Positions 17,377 through 25,938 of a DNA stretch of 64,000 bases are shown here, piece after piece (the stretch's first letter is position 1; each line of letters opens with the position of its first letter). The position numbers and the translations under genes were made by a program. The stretch spans positions 558,001 through 622,000 of the forward strand of contig NZ_JAGSYA010000003.1 of the NCBI RefSeq assembly GCF_025685395.1. The letters are read 5' to 3'. The notes under the pieces were generated by a model. The model did not search any database, had not been told where the DNA came from, and worked only from the letters and a program-made list of their open reading frames with translations. The DNA is from Terriglobus tenax. GTDB lineage: Bacteria > Acidobacteriota > Terriglobia > Terriglobales > Acidobacteriaceae.

Positions 17377-18987
17377 TTACCGCAGTGCTGCCTGCTTCTG
17401 AACGCTGGCTGCCTTGTCGGCCAGCGCCTGTGCCTGCGGCAGGTAGCCGACGGCCTTCTGAATCATCGGGTCCCATTCAGCGCGGACGTGAAGGCCTTCG
17501 GTCTGTCCGAACTGCGAGGTGAACAGCTCGGCCTTGATATTGGCCTGGATCCAGTCCTTTACCGCATCGAACTCGGCGTCGGTATAGGTCAGGCTCTGCG
17601 TCGGAGGGTTGGTCTTCAGGAAGCTCTTGAAGTCGCTGATCACCGCGTCATCCGCGGTAAACTCCTTGGTGACCGGCTTCGCTGCCAGGTAGTGCTTGGC
17701 GTAGTTCATGAAGGCATAGCCAATCAGCAGGCGATCCTGCAGCGGGGTGGACTTCGGCGTGTCGACCTTCTCATCCGGTGTAATACCGCCGCCGCCATAG
17801 ACCGTGCGACCGCTGTCGGTCAGCTTTACCTCGCGGTTGGCGCTGTCCTTCGGCGTGTCGCGTACGTAGTAGTAGTCGTACAGCGATACGTTGTCGTAGT
17901 TGCGCTGAATCAGGCGTCCGCTGGGCGTGTAGTAGTGATAGGTGGTCAGCGCCAGGCCGGTGTTCTCGCTCAGCGTGCTTACCGTCTGAACCAGGCCCTT
18001 GCCGAAGGTGGTCTCACCCACGATCAGGGCGCGGTCATGGTCCTGCAGAGCTCCGGAGACGATTTCGGCTGCCGAAGCGGTATTGCGGTTCACCAGGACG
18101 ACGATCGGGTAACGCTTGCCCTGCTCGCCGCGGGTGGCGCGGTAGACCTCATCCGGGAAGGCGCGGCCCTTCTGGCTGACGACAATCTGCCCCTTCTGCA
18201 GGAACTTGTCGCTCATGGCAACCGCTTCCTTCAGCAGGCCGCCGGGATTGCCGCGCAGGTCGATAACCAGGCCGTCCAGCTTGCCATTCTTCTCAAATTT
18301 GTCGAGCGCATCGCCAACCTCGCGGCTGGTGGTCTCCATGAAGCTCGAAACATGGACATACGCCACGCCCGGCTTGATCAGGTAGGCCAGGTCGACCGAG
18401 TAACGCGGAATCTCATCGCGAACCAGGTCAAAGGTCAAAGGCTTTTCAGAACCCTCGCGGGCCATCACCACGGCAACGTGGGTTCCGCGAGCACCCTTCA
18501 GCAGGGTAGCCACGCCTGCCGAATCCATGCCATCGGTCGATTTGCCATCGACGGAGACGATCTGGTCGCCGGGGCGAATGCCGGCCTTGAACGCCGGTGT
18601 GCCTTCAAACGGCGCGACAACGATAATCTTGCCGCCCTGCGGCTGGATGGACATACCCACGCCGTAGTATTTGCCGTGCTGGTCCTCGCGCATCTGCGCG
18701 TAGGCCTTCGGATCATAGAAATTGGAGTGCGGGTCCAGCGTGTGGAGCATGCCGGGAATGGCGCCGTCGTAGATCGCCTTGTCGATGCGGTCGCCCGTCA
18801 TCGGGTCGGCGTAGTTCTGCTCGACGATCGAGTAGACGCCGGTAAAGCTCTTCAGGCTGTCGCGGACCTTGTTTTCGTCGGTCGCCTGTTGCGCTCCGAC
18901 CTTCTGGTTAACGAACGAACCGGCAAGCGCGCAGGTCGCGAGAAAAACGGTGGCGGAAAAGGCGGCACGGCGGGTGCGAAGAGCCAT
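17377..18987 (-). CDS. S41 family C-terminal processing peptidase (CtpA/Prc-like)
   Basis: 536 residues. A signal peptide or membrane anchor covers residues 1-32. A PDZ domain (about 105-185, with GIRPGDQIVSVDGKSTDGM) is followed by the S41 core: VIDLRGNPGG (241-250), the catalytic serine in RNTASAAEIV (Ser305) and the catalytic lysine in GETTFGKGLV (Lys330). These periplasmic serine proteases cut proteins near their C-termini for processing or quality control. A C-terminal extension of about 120 residues beyond the usual core is present. It is transcribed divergently from the SurA-like chaperone gene, which also works in the periplasm. Confidence 0.93.
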   Translation of the reverse strand: MALRTRRAAFSATVFLATCALAGSFVNQKVGAQQATDENKVRDSLKSFTGVYSIVEQNYADPMTGDRIDKAIYDGAIPGMLHTLDPHSNFYDPKAYAQMREDQHGKYYGVGMSIQPQGGKIIVVAPFEGTPAFKAGIRPGDQIVSVDGKSTDGMDSAGVATLLKGARGTHVAVVMAREGSEKPLTFDLVRDEIPRYSVDLAYLIKPGVAYVHVSSFMETTSREVGDALDKFEKNGKLDGLVIDLRGNPGGLLKEAVAMSDKFLQKGQIVVSQKGRAFPDEVYRATRGEQGKRYPIVVLVNRNTASAAEIVSGALQDHDRALIVGETTFGKGLVQTVSTLSENTGLALTTYHYYTPSGRLIQRNYDNVSLYDYYYVRDTPKDSANREVKLTDSGRTVYGGGGITPDEKVDTPKSTPLQDRLLIGYAFMNYAKHYLAAKPVTKEFTADDAVISDFKSFLKTNPPTQSLTYTDAEFDAVKDWIQANIKAELFTSQFGQTEGLHVRAEWDPMIQKAVGYLPQAQALADKAASVQKQAALR

Positions 18988-19206
18988 CTGGCAGGTACCT
19001 CGTTAACAGGTAAGAAAAAAGCAGCTCAATAGGCGGGCCGCTCTATCTCCCGCGTATGACGGAGTATAGCACCGGAAGGTGAGCCGGAAGGGTCGCCCAA
19101 ATTACCCTCGCAACGCGTAGAATAAGCGGTGTCGATACCCGATTTCGTCCGTTCGCAGTCGAATCATGGTATGGCAGTTCAATCGGCAGGGAATCCGCTT
19201 CGACTT

Positions 19207-20973
19207 ATGACCATTCGCACCTCTATTCTGACCGGCAGCGCCAGCCTGGCAATTCTGGCTGTCTCGGCCTTCGCGCAGACCAGCGCGCCGCGTTACGTCA
19301 GCCCTATCGCCCAGCGTCAGCCGGCGTATTCGCCCGCACCGAAGGCCATTACGCCCGATGCCGAGGTGGTCGAGGACATGGTCGTCCGTGTGAATGACCA
19401 GGTCATTACCCGGTCGGACTACGAGCGCGCCCAGGCGCAGCTCGAGGGCGAAATCGGCCAGAACAAGCTCTCCCCCGAGGACGCTGAAAAGCGCCGCAAG
19501 GACCTGCTGCGCGACCTGATCGACCAGCAGTTGCTCATCTCCAAGGGCAAGGAGCTTGGCATCAACGCGGACGCCGAAGTCGTCCGCCGTTTGGACGAGA
19601 TCCGTAAGCAGAATCACTTTGACTCCATGGAAGCGCTGGAAAAGGCTGCTCGTGAGCAGGGTGTCAGCTTTGAGGACTTCAAGGCCTCCATCCGCAACAA
19701 CATTATTACCGGCGAAGTTGTCCGCAATGAGGTCAGCCGCAAGCTGCAGATGACCCACGCCGACGAAGTGCGCTACTACAACGCGCACAAGGATCAGTTC
19801 CAGCAGCCGGAGCAGATTCATCTTGCCGAAATTCTGATTCCTACTCCGGCCACGCCCAGTGAAGTGGAACTTGCCGCCTCGCAGAAGCGCGCCGATGAAG
19901 TCGCGGCGCAGCTTGCAGCCGGAGCGAAGTTCGACGAGCTGGCAAAGACCGTCTCCGGCGGCCCCACCGCGCAACAGGGCGGCGAACTGGGCATGTTCAA
20001 GCGCGGTGCTCTGGCCCAGGTGTTGGAAGACAAGACCTTCGTTCTGAAAGCGGGAGAAAACACCGCTCCCATCCGTACCCGCCAGGGATTCGTCATCCTG
20101 AAGGTCCTCGAGCACATCCCCGCCGGTGTTCCTCCGCTGGAGCAGGTGGAGGGCCAGGTGCAGGAGGCCATGTACTCCGAGCAGATGAACCCGGCTCTGC
20201 GTGCCTACCTGACCAAGGCGCGTGAAGATGCCTACGTTGACCTGAAGCCAGGGTATGTCGATTCCGGCGCATCGCCTCGCCAGACCTCGTTCGTCATGAC
20301 GGCCTATACGCCGCCGGCGCCGAAGAAGAAGGTGGAAAAGTCGCGTTTCGATACGACGAAGACCGGCCGTCTGGCACAGGCTCCGAATGCCCAGCCTGCC
20401 ACCCTTCAGCTGGACAAGAACGGCAAGCCGAAGAAGATCAAGCGTGAGAAGGTTCGCTACGGACAGGCTCCGCGTAATGCTCTGCCTGCTGCCCCTGAGG
20501 ACCAGGTAGCCAGCGGCACGCAGGAAGCTGCTCCGGGAGCGGCGATTGCTCCGGCGGATGCGAATCCTCTGGCTGCAGCCGATGCCGCGGCGGCCAATAA
20601 CGCTGATCCGTTGGCGCCAAAGGCTCCGGTCGTTGACCATAAAACCCGTTATTCCTCCAAGCAGCAGGAGTTTCAGAAGGCCAAGACCGACCGCAAGGTC
20701 GCCTTCGCCCGGGAAAAGGCTGCGGCCCTGCCGGACGCTCCCGCGGAAGAAGAGGTCAAGACCCAGCAGGTACAGTCCTCCGCACTGGGCCTGAAGGGTG
20801 ACACGCTCAAGAAGAAGAAGGTCAAGCGCAAGAAGGGCGAGGAAAAGAAGCGCATTCAGCAGACCGTCCAGGCGCCTTCAGAGACCCAGAAGGAAGTCGA
20901 AAGCCAGCGCAACGGCGACGGCACCTACAAGAGCCCCGTACCGCCGGGAACCGGCGACACCAGCAATAAGTAA
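19207..20973 (+). CDS. SurA-like peptidyl-prolyl isomerase (parvulin type)
   Basis: 588 residues from the ATG at 19207, which starts a signal peptide (MTIRTSILTGSASLAILAVSAFAQ); an upstream in-frame GTG at 19129 would hide it. Residues 60-210 are the SurA N-terminal chaperone domain (RVNDQVITRSDYERAQ, LLRDLIDQQLLISKGKELG). A parvulin domain follows (QIHLAEILI ... GGPTAQQGGELGMF, about 215-320). The last 250 residues are Ala/Pro/Lys-rich with basic clusters (KKKKVKRKKGEEKKR), a low-complexity tail not found in E. coli SurA. The protein likely helps outer-membrane proteins fold in the periplasm. Confidence 0.9.
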   Translation: MTIRTSILTGSASLAILAVSAFAQTSAPRYVSPIAQRQPAYSPAPKAITPDAEVVEDMVVRVNDQVITRSDYERAQAQLEGEIGQNKLSPEDAEKRRKDLLRDLIDQQLLISKGKELGINADAEVVRRLDEIRKQNHFDSMEALEKAAREQGVSFEDFKASIRNNIITGEVVRNEVSRKLQMTHADEVRYYNAHKDQFQQPEQIHLAEILIPTPATPSEVELAASQKRADEVAAQLAAGAKFDELAKTVSGGPTAQQGGELGMFKRGALAQVLEDKTFVLKAGENTAPIRTRQGFVILKVLEHIPAGVPPLEQVEGQVQEAMYSEQMNPALRAYLTKAREDAYVDLKPGYVDSGASPRQTSFVMTAYTPPAPKKKVEKSRFDTTKTGRLAQAPNAQPATLQLDKNGKPKKIKREKVRYGQAPRNALPAAPEDQVASGTQEAAPGAAIAPADANPLAAADAAAANNADPLAPKAPVVDHKTRYSSKQQEFQKAKTDRKVAFAREKAAALPDAPAEEEVKTQQVQSSALGLKGDTLKKKKVKRKKGEEKKRIQQTVQAPSETQKEVESQRNGDGTYKSPVPPGTGDTSNK

Positions 20974-20987
20974 AGCTGGACAGAAAC

Positions 20988-21017
20988 AAAAAGCCCCGGA
21001 GAGATCCGGGGCTTTTT
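20988..21017 (+). terminator. Rho-independent terminator
   Basis: A 13-bp stem (20988-21000 with 21005-21017) around the loop GAGA, core GCCCCGGA/TCCGGGGC, with a run of five T, lies 14 bases after the SurA-like gene. Confidence 0.93.
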
Positions 21018-21033
21018 GTTTCAGGCAGGGCTT

Positions 21034-21152
21034 CATCTGGCGATGCAAAGCCGGGTGCCCATATCTGGTGGCATGATCGCCAGATGTGGGAGGGGAGTGC
21101 CGCTGCTGTAATCCCTGCAAACCCACATCTCAGAATCGAGATGTGGGCCACC
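21034..21152. repeat. REP-like palindromic repeats
   Basis: Two palindromic units lie between genes. The first pairs CATCTGGCGAT (21034-21044) with ATCGCCAGATG (21076-21086) and contains CCGGGTGCCCA. The second pairs CCCACATCTC (21122-21131) with GAGATGTGGG (21138-21147) around AGAATC and is followed by CCACCCG. The pattern CCCA-stem-GAATC-stem-TGGGnCACCC matches a dispersed extragenic palindrome type that I associate with Acidobacteriaceae genomes; a related copy lies inside tsaB. Confidence 0.6.
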
Positions 21153-21221
21153 CGTTTCCTTGGTTTCATCCTGAGCAGAAGGACCTGCATTTGTCGCTAC
21201 CGGCTACACTAATCCCTATCC

Positions 21222-22214
21222 ATGAAGAGCTTTTTCATCGCCGACGCCCCACAGTATGAGAACCAGTCCATCACCACCTACTTCGCCCTGGCCTCCATCT
21301 CTGCCCGCGACAAGAAAGGTGGTGGGGGGCAGTATCTCGTCCTCACATTAGCCGACAAGACCGGCACCCTGGACGGGCGCATGTGGGAGGAGTTTGAAGA
21401 TGGTCTGCGAACCTGCCAGCCCGGCAGCTACGTGAAGGTGCAGGGGCAGATCACCAAGTACAACGGCAAGTTCCAGATCACACTTCAGAAGCTGCGCCTG
21501 GCCGCCGAAAGCGAAGTGGAGACGGCCGACTTTCTGCCGCACACCCAGTACGACATCGCGGAGATGTGGCAGGAGCTGCGCGCCACCGTCGATAGCTTCA
21601 CCAATCCGCACCTGCAGCGGCTGGTCAATGCCTTCCTGGACGACCCCACCATCGGCCCCGCCTTCATGAGCGCGCCCGCAGCCAAGGTGTTGCACCATGC
21701 ATGGATTGGCGGACTGCTGGAGCACGTCGTCTTCCTTCTGCGCATGTGCAAGCGTGTCGCTCCGCAATACCCTGAGGTCGACCCCGATCTGCTCTGCACG
21801 ACGGCCATCCTGCATGACATCGGCAAGACCCGGGAACTCGAGTGGAAGTCCAGCTTTGGCTATTCTGCTGAGGGCCAGATGATCGGCCACATCTCCATCG
21901 CCATGGGCATGCTCCGCGACAAACTCGCCCAGGTCTCGCAGGTGGAGCCTTTCCCGGACCGTCTCCGCATTCTGGTCGAGCACATGATCCTGTCACACCA
22001 CGGATCGCTGGAGTTCGGCAGCCCCAAGCTGCCCATGTTTGCGGAGGCGCTGGTCTTCCACGCCATCGACGACCTGGAAGCCAAGATGCAGAACCTGCGC
22101 ACCCAGCTTGCGAATCACGTAGCCAACGGAGCCCGGCCGGACTCCGTGACGGAGTGGATCAGAAGCATGGATCGGCAACTGGTCGATTCACGCGCGTACC
22201 TCAGGGAGGAGTAG
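21222..22214 (+). CDS. OB-fold/HD-domain 3'-5' exoribonuclease (YhaM-like)
   Basis: 330 residues. The N-terminal OB-fold (YLVLTLADKTGTLDGRMWE through GSYVKVQGQITKYNGKFQITL, about 40-90) binds nucleic acid. The HD phosphohydrolase domain (about 140-310) shows HHAWIGGLLEHVVFLL, then TAILHDIGKTREL with the metal-binding HD pair, and MILSHHGSLEFGSPK. This architecture matches YhaM of Gram-positive bacteria, a 3'-5' exonuclease acting on RNA or single-stranded DNA. The next small gene starts on the last base of its stop codon. Confidence 0.87.
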   Translation: MKSFFIADAPQYENQSITTYFALASISARDKKGGGGQYLVLTLADKTGTLDGRMWEEFEDGLRTCQPGSYVKVQGQITKYNGKFQITLQKLRLAAESEVETADFLPHTQYDIAEMWQELRATVDSFTNPHLQRLVNAFLDDPTIGPAFMSAPAAKVLHHAWIGGLLEHVVFLLRMCKRVAPQYPEVDPDLLCTTAILHDIGKTRELEWKSSFGYSAEGQMIGHISIAMGMLRDKLAQVSQVEPFPDRLRILVEHMILSHHGSLEFGSPKLPMFAEALVFHAIDDLEAKMQNLRTQLANHVANGARPDSVTEWIRSMDRQLVDSRAYLREE

Positions 22215-22407
22215 TGAATAAGTTCGCCTCTCTTTTGCTGGTCTCGCTATCCGTTTCAGCCTATGCAGGCACGCTTAAATGGCCATGTCCGCGGTCGACG
22301 CGTTCATCCCTCAATGCAGAAAGATCAAGGTTTCGAAGAATATCTTCGTAACATTCAAACTGAAGGGCGACGTGCTCGTCACAAGCAAAATCGGCGATAC
22401 CTTCTAG
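22214..22407 (+). pseudogene. Probable frameshifted small secreted-protein gene
   Basis: A GTG at 22214 with the ribosome site GGGAGGAG upstream opens a signal peptide (NKFASLLLVSLSVSAYAG). That frame then turns into low-quality Ser/Arg-rich residues and stops at 22351. In another frame starting near 22278, residues SAVDAFIPQCRKIKVSKNIF and then TFKLKGDVLVTSKIGDTF read on to TAG at 22405-22407, which looks like a real secreted-protein ending. The simplest reading is one small secreted protein interrupted by a frameshift around 22270-22290. It overlaps convergently with the stop of the TIGR03435 gene. Confidence 0.45.
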
Positions 22408-23186
22408 TTTCCCGTGGGCCGCTCCATCCGGTCCACGGACAGCATCATGATGGAAGCCTTGGTGTACTCCAGCTTTAGCCCTAGCTGCTCCTGCACCGCC
22501 GTGAAGATGGAGATCCCTTCCGCAGGCGTATCAGCCGTCTCCGAGGTTGATTTACCCGCAGCCCACTTCAGATCGCAATTGTAACGGCCTTCCAGACCGG
22601 TCTTGTCCAGCACGGTGATCTGCAGAATCTGCGTCAGGTTCATGGTCAGGTTCTTCATGTCCGCATTTCTGGCGGAGATGTGGCCAGGACTGTTTTGCAG
22701 GGTCGGCACGGTTCCTTCTTTGGCCGTTGACGGCTCCATCTTCGGGCCGCCCTTGCTCGGCAGCAGGAAGTAAACATGGCCTTCCTTCTCCACTTCGTGG
22801 GCTTGCAGGTGAAACCGTTCGCGCAGCAGGGCCTGCAGCATGGCGCGTTTTTCCTGAATACTGAGACGTTGAAAGGCCGGAGCATCCTCATCACTGACCT
22901 TGGCCTGGATATTGAAGCGCTCGTGCGTCGCCCACTCCGGAAGATTGAGAAAACGCTCACTGTCTGCGTTCATCATGTTGTAGGCGATGCGCAGCAGCAT
23001 CTGGGGCACGATGCTTTGGGCAAGATATCCGTTGGGCGTCATGCGCGAATAGGCATCCTCCTCATCGGAGACCTGAACCGGGCTGATGGAGACCACCTCG
23101 AACTTCACGGCAGGCGCAGGTGTCTGCTGCGCGGAGGCAAGAGTTCCCAAAAACAGCACGGCTGCGACAAAACATCTTGGTTTCAT
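22404..23186 (-). CDS. TIGR03435 family secreted protein
   Basis: About 260 residues, starting at the ATG with GAGGG upstream and a signal peptide (KPRCFVAAVLFLGTLASAQ). Features of the TIGR03435 family are visible: FEVVSISPVQ after the leader, ERFNIQAKV, the segment LQALLRERFHLQAHEVEKEG, YFLLPSKGGPKM, and VLDKTGLEGRYNCDLKW. The family is strongly expanded in soil Acidobacteriota and its function is unknown. An upstream in-frame ATG at 23315 was rejected because it would precede the leader by 43 residues and overlap aroC. Confidence 0.85.
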   Translation of the reverse strand: MKPRCFVAAVLFLGTLASAQQTPAPAVKFEVVSISPVQVSDEEDAYSRMTPNGYLAQSIVPQMLLRIAYNMMNADSERFLNLPEWATHERFNIQAKVSDEDAPAFQRLSIQEKRAMLQALLRERFHLQAHEVEKEGHVYFLLPSKGGPKMEPSTAKEGTVPTLQNSPGHISARNADMKNLTMNLTQILQITVLDKTGLEGRYNCDLKWAAGKSTSETADTPAEGISIFTAVQEQLGLKLEYTKASIMMLSVDRMERPTGN

Positions 23187-23298
23187 CCGGTTTTCCCTCA
23201 GTTGACAATAGGACGGGCAGGCGGCAAATTGGTCATGCTCTTGCGCTTGAATACCATCCATCCAACCATGCCACCATCTCGCGATAAAATCGTAGTTT

Positions 23299-24474
23299 AT
23301 GCTTCGTTTCTCCACAGCAGGTGAAAGTCACGGCGAAAGTCTCGTCGCGCTGGTAAGCGGAATGCCCGCCGGCGTGCCCATCGATCTGGAGTTCCTCAGC
23401 CATGAACTCTGGCGGCGCCAGCAGGGCTATGGCCGTGGTGGCCGCATGCGCATTGAGCGCGATACGGCGCACATCCTCTCCGGCGTGCGTCACGGCAAGA
23501 CCATCGGTTCGCCGATCGCCATGACCATTGAGAATCGCGACTGGAAGAACTGGGGCGAGATCCTCCCGGTGGAAGAGGGTGACCTCTCCAAGCACAAGGC
23601 CGTTGCTTCGCCGCGCCCCGGTCACGCCGATCTGGCCGGCGCCCTGAAGTACGACTTTCCCGATGCCCGCTACATCCTGGAGCGCGCCTCTGCCCGTGAA
23701 ACCACGGCTCGCGTTGCCGCCGGAGCTCTGGCCAAGCAGTTGCTGCGTGCCCTCGGTATCGAGGTGGCAAGCCATGTCATCCGCGTCGGCAAGGCTGAGC
23801 TGCAGCGCCCGGTGACCTGGGAGGAGATCTTCGCCCTGCAGTCGAAGACCGAGGTTCTGCTGAACTGCGCCGACCCTGAAAGCGAGAAGGCCATGAAGGG
23901 CGAAGTGGACGGCATTCTGCGTACGGGCGACACCGTCGGCGGCGTCTTCGAGGTGGTCGCGCACGGCCTTCCGCCGGGCGTGGGGACCCACGTGAACTGG
24001 GATGAGCGCCTTGATGGCCTGCTTGCCCAGGCGGTGATGAGTCTGCAGGCGGTGAAGGCTGTCGAGATTGGCCGCGGAGTCACCGCCGCCGAATCCAAGG
24101 GATCAGAGGTTCACGACGCCATTGCCTATGGCGAGCAGGACGGACCGTTCACCCGCTTTGAGCGCGACCACAACAATGCGGGCGGAGTGGAAGGCGGCAT
24201 CTCGAACGGCGAGGACGTGATTGTGCGCGGTTACCTGAAGCCGATCTCGACGTTGCGCCGCCCGCTGGGCTCAGTGAACTTTGAAAGCCGCGAGCCGGTG
24301 AAGGCGGCCTACGAGCGTTCGGATGTCTGTGTGGTGCCGGCAGCGGGGGTTGCGGCGGAGTCCATGGTGGCCCTGACGCTGGCAAAGCTGGTGGTTGAGA
24401 AGTTTGGCGGCGATTCTTTGAAGGAACTGAAGCGCAATTTTGACGGCTATTGTGAGCAAATCCGTAACTTTTAA
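23299..24474 (+). CDS. aroC: Chorismate synthase
   Basis: 391 residues. It converts 5-enolpyruvylshikimate 3-phosphate to chorismate, the last shared step of aromatic amino acid synthesis, using reduced FMN. The conserved blocks are intact: GESHGESLVALVSGMPAG at the start, RIERDTAHILSGVRHGKTIG, then RPGHADLAGALKYD, ERASARETTARVAAGALA and FERDHNNAGGVEGGISNGED. Length fits the long form of the family. It lies 23 bases upstream of def and may share its transcript. Confidence 0.97.
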   Translation: MLRFSTAGESHGESLVALVSGMPAGVPIDLEFLSHELWRRQQGYGRGGRMRIERDTAHILSGVRHGKTIGSPIAMTIENRDWKNWGEILPVEEGDLSKHKAVASPRPGHADLAGALKYDFPDARYILERASARETTARVAAGALAKQLLRALGIEVASHVIRVGKAELQRPVTWEEIFALQSKTEVLLNCADPESEKAMKGEVDGILRTGDTVGGVFEVVAHGLPPGVGTHVNWDERLDGLLAQAVMSLQAVKAVEIGRGVTAAESKGSEVHDAIAYGEQDGPFTRFERDHNNAGGVEGGISNGEDVIVRGYLKPISTLRRPLGSVNFESREPVKAAYERSDVCVVPAAGVAAESMVALTLAKLVVEKFGGDSLKELKRNFDGYCEQIRNF

Positions 24475-24497
24475 GCCGGTTTAAACGCGAAAAGACG

Positions 24498-25007
24498 ATG
24501 ATTTATTCCATTATTAAGTACCCCGATCCCGTGCTTCTGAAGCCCGCCGAGACTGTTACGGTCTTCGACAAGGAGCTGAAGCAGCTGGTCGCGGACATGT
24601 TCGAGTCCATGTATGACGCGCAGGGCATTGGCCTGGCCGCGCCGCAGATCAACATCTCCAAGCGCATCTGCATCATCGACCTGTCGTTCAAGAAGAACCC
24701 GGCCGACAAGATTGTGCTCATCAACCCGGAGATTATTGAGAAGGACGGCAAGCAGCACGAGGAAGAAGGCTGCCTGAGCCTGCCCGATATCCGCGAGAAG
24801 GTACACCGCGCCGTCTACGTGAAGGTTCGCGCGCAAGATGTTGATGGTAAATGGTTTGAGGTCGATGGGACGGAGTTGTTGTCGCGCGCCTTCCAGCATG
24901 AGATCGACCATCTGCACGGTGTTCTGTTCATCGATCACCTGAGCCGCCTGAAGCGCGACCTGGTGTACCGTCGCATCCGCAAGATGCAGAAAAACGGGGA
25001 GTGGTAG
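24498..25007 (+). CDS. def: Peptide deformylase
   Basis: 169 residues. It removes the formyl group from the N-terminal methionine of new proteins using a bound metal. All three family motifs are present: GIGLAAPQI (motif 1), EEGCLSLP with the metal cysteine (motif 2) and QHEIDHLHG with two metal histidines (motif 3). The fmt gene follows after only four bases, so the enzymes that add and remove the formyl group are made together. Confidence 0.97.
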   Translation: MIYSIIKYPDPVLLKPAETVTVFDKELKQLVADMFESMYDAQGIGLAAPQINISKRICIIDLSFKKNPADKIVLINPEIIEKDGKQHEEEGCLSLPDIREKVHRAVYVKVRAQDVDGKWFEVDGTELLSRAFQHEIDHLHGVLFIDHLSRLKRDLVYRRIRKMQKNGEW

Positions 25008-25011
25008 AGCA

Positions 25012-25938
25012 GTGCGGCTGGTCTTCTGCGGTACACCGCAGTTCGCTGTACCCACCCTGCAGGCGCTGATCGACGCCGGGCACGAGATTCCGCTGGTGGT
25101 CACGCAGCCGGACCGCCCGGTGGGCCGCACCCAGGAAATTGTGGCCCCGCCGGTCAAGCAGCTTGCGCTTGCGCATGGGCGGCGGGTGCTGCAGCCGGAA
25201 AAGATCAAGACCAACGAAGAGTTCCGCCGCGAACTGGAGGCGATTGCCCCGGAGGTAATCGTGGTGGTCGCCTATGGGCGCATTATCCCGAAGTGGATGC
25301 TGGAGTTGCCGAAGTATGGCAATATCAACGGCCACGCCTCGCTGCTGCCGAAGTATCGTGGCGCCGCGCCAATCCAGTGGGCCATCGCGAACGGTGAGAC
25401 GGTGACGGGGGTAACTACCATACTGCTGGACGAAGGGCTGGATACCGGGGCGATGCTGCTGAAGCGCGAGGTTCCGGTTGGGCCGGAGCAGACCTCGGTG
25501 GACCTGTTCCCGATCCTGTCGGAGATTGGCGCGTCGCTTATGGTGGACACGCTGCGTGGGTTGGAACTGAACACGATTGCACCGGTGCCGCAGAACGAAG
25601 CCGAGGCGACGCTGGCGCCGATCCTGTCGCGCGAGGATGGACGGATCCAGTACACGCAGACAGCCCAGTGGAACGTGAACCGCTGGCGCGGATTCCAGCC
25701 GTGGCCGGGGTGCTTCACCGTGTTTCGCGGCAAGAAGCTGACGGTACATGCAATGCGCGTGGTCACCGGAGTGGGTGAGCCGGGAGCTGTGCGCGTCGAT
25801 GGGGAAACATTGCTGGTGGCCTGCGCCAATGGCTCCATGCTGGCTCTGGGTGAGGTGCAGGTTGAGGGCAAGAAGCGCATGGCGGCAGCGGATTTTCTGA
25901 ACGGCTACCAGGTGAAGTCCGGCGAGGTGCTGGGGTGA
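25012..25938 (+). CDS. fmt: Methionyl-tRNA formyltransferase
   Basis: 308 residues from a GTG start four bases after def. It formylates initiator Met-tRNA from 10-formyl-tetrahydrofolate. The N-terminal Rossmann domain carries the catalytic Asn-His-Asp region (NINGHASLLPKYRGAAPIQWAI), preceded by QPDRPVGR. The C-terminal OB-like domain contains QTAQWNVNRWRGFQPWPG. The stop overlaps the GTG of tsaB (GTGA), so tsaB translation depends on ribosomes leaving fmt. Confidence 0.96.
   Translation: MRLVFCGTPQFAVPTLQALIDAGHEIPLVVTQPDRPVGRTQEIVAPPVKQLALAHGRRVLQPEKIKTNEEFRRELEAIAPEVIVVVAYGRIIPKWMLELPKYGNINGHASLLPKYRGAAPIQWAIANGETVTGVTTILLDEGLDTGAMLLKREVPVGPEQTSVDLFPILSEIGASLMVDTLRGLELNTIAPVPQNEAEATLAPILSREDGRIQYTQTAQWNVNRWRGFQPWPGCFTVFRGKKLTVHAMRVVTGVGEPGAVRVDGETLLVACANGSMLALGEVQVEGKKRMAAADFLNGYQVKSGEVLG

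Noticed and set aside
17359-19032. 557-codon open frame opposite the S41 protease
   Set aside because: The minus-strand protease has signal peptide, PDZ domain and catalytic Ser/Lys, so this frame is a shadow.
19102-20640. 512-codon open frame opposite the SurA-like gene
   Set aside because: It is the antisense of a motif-rich chaperone gene and has no family features.
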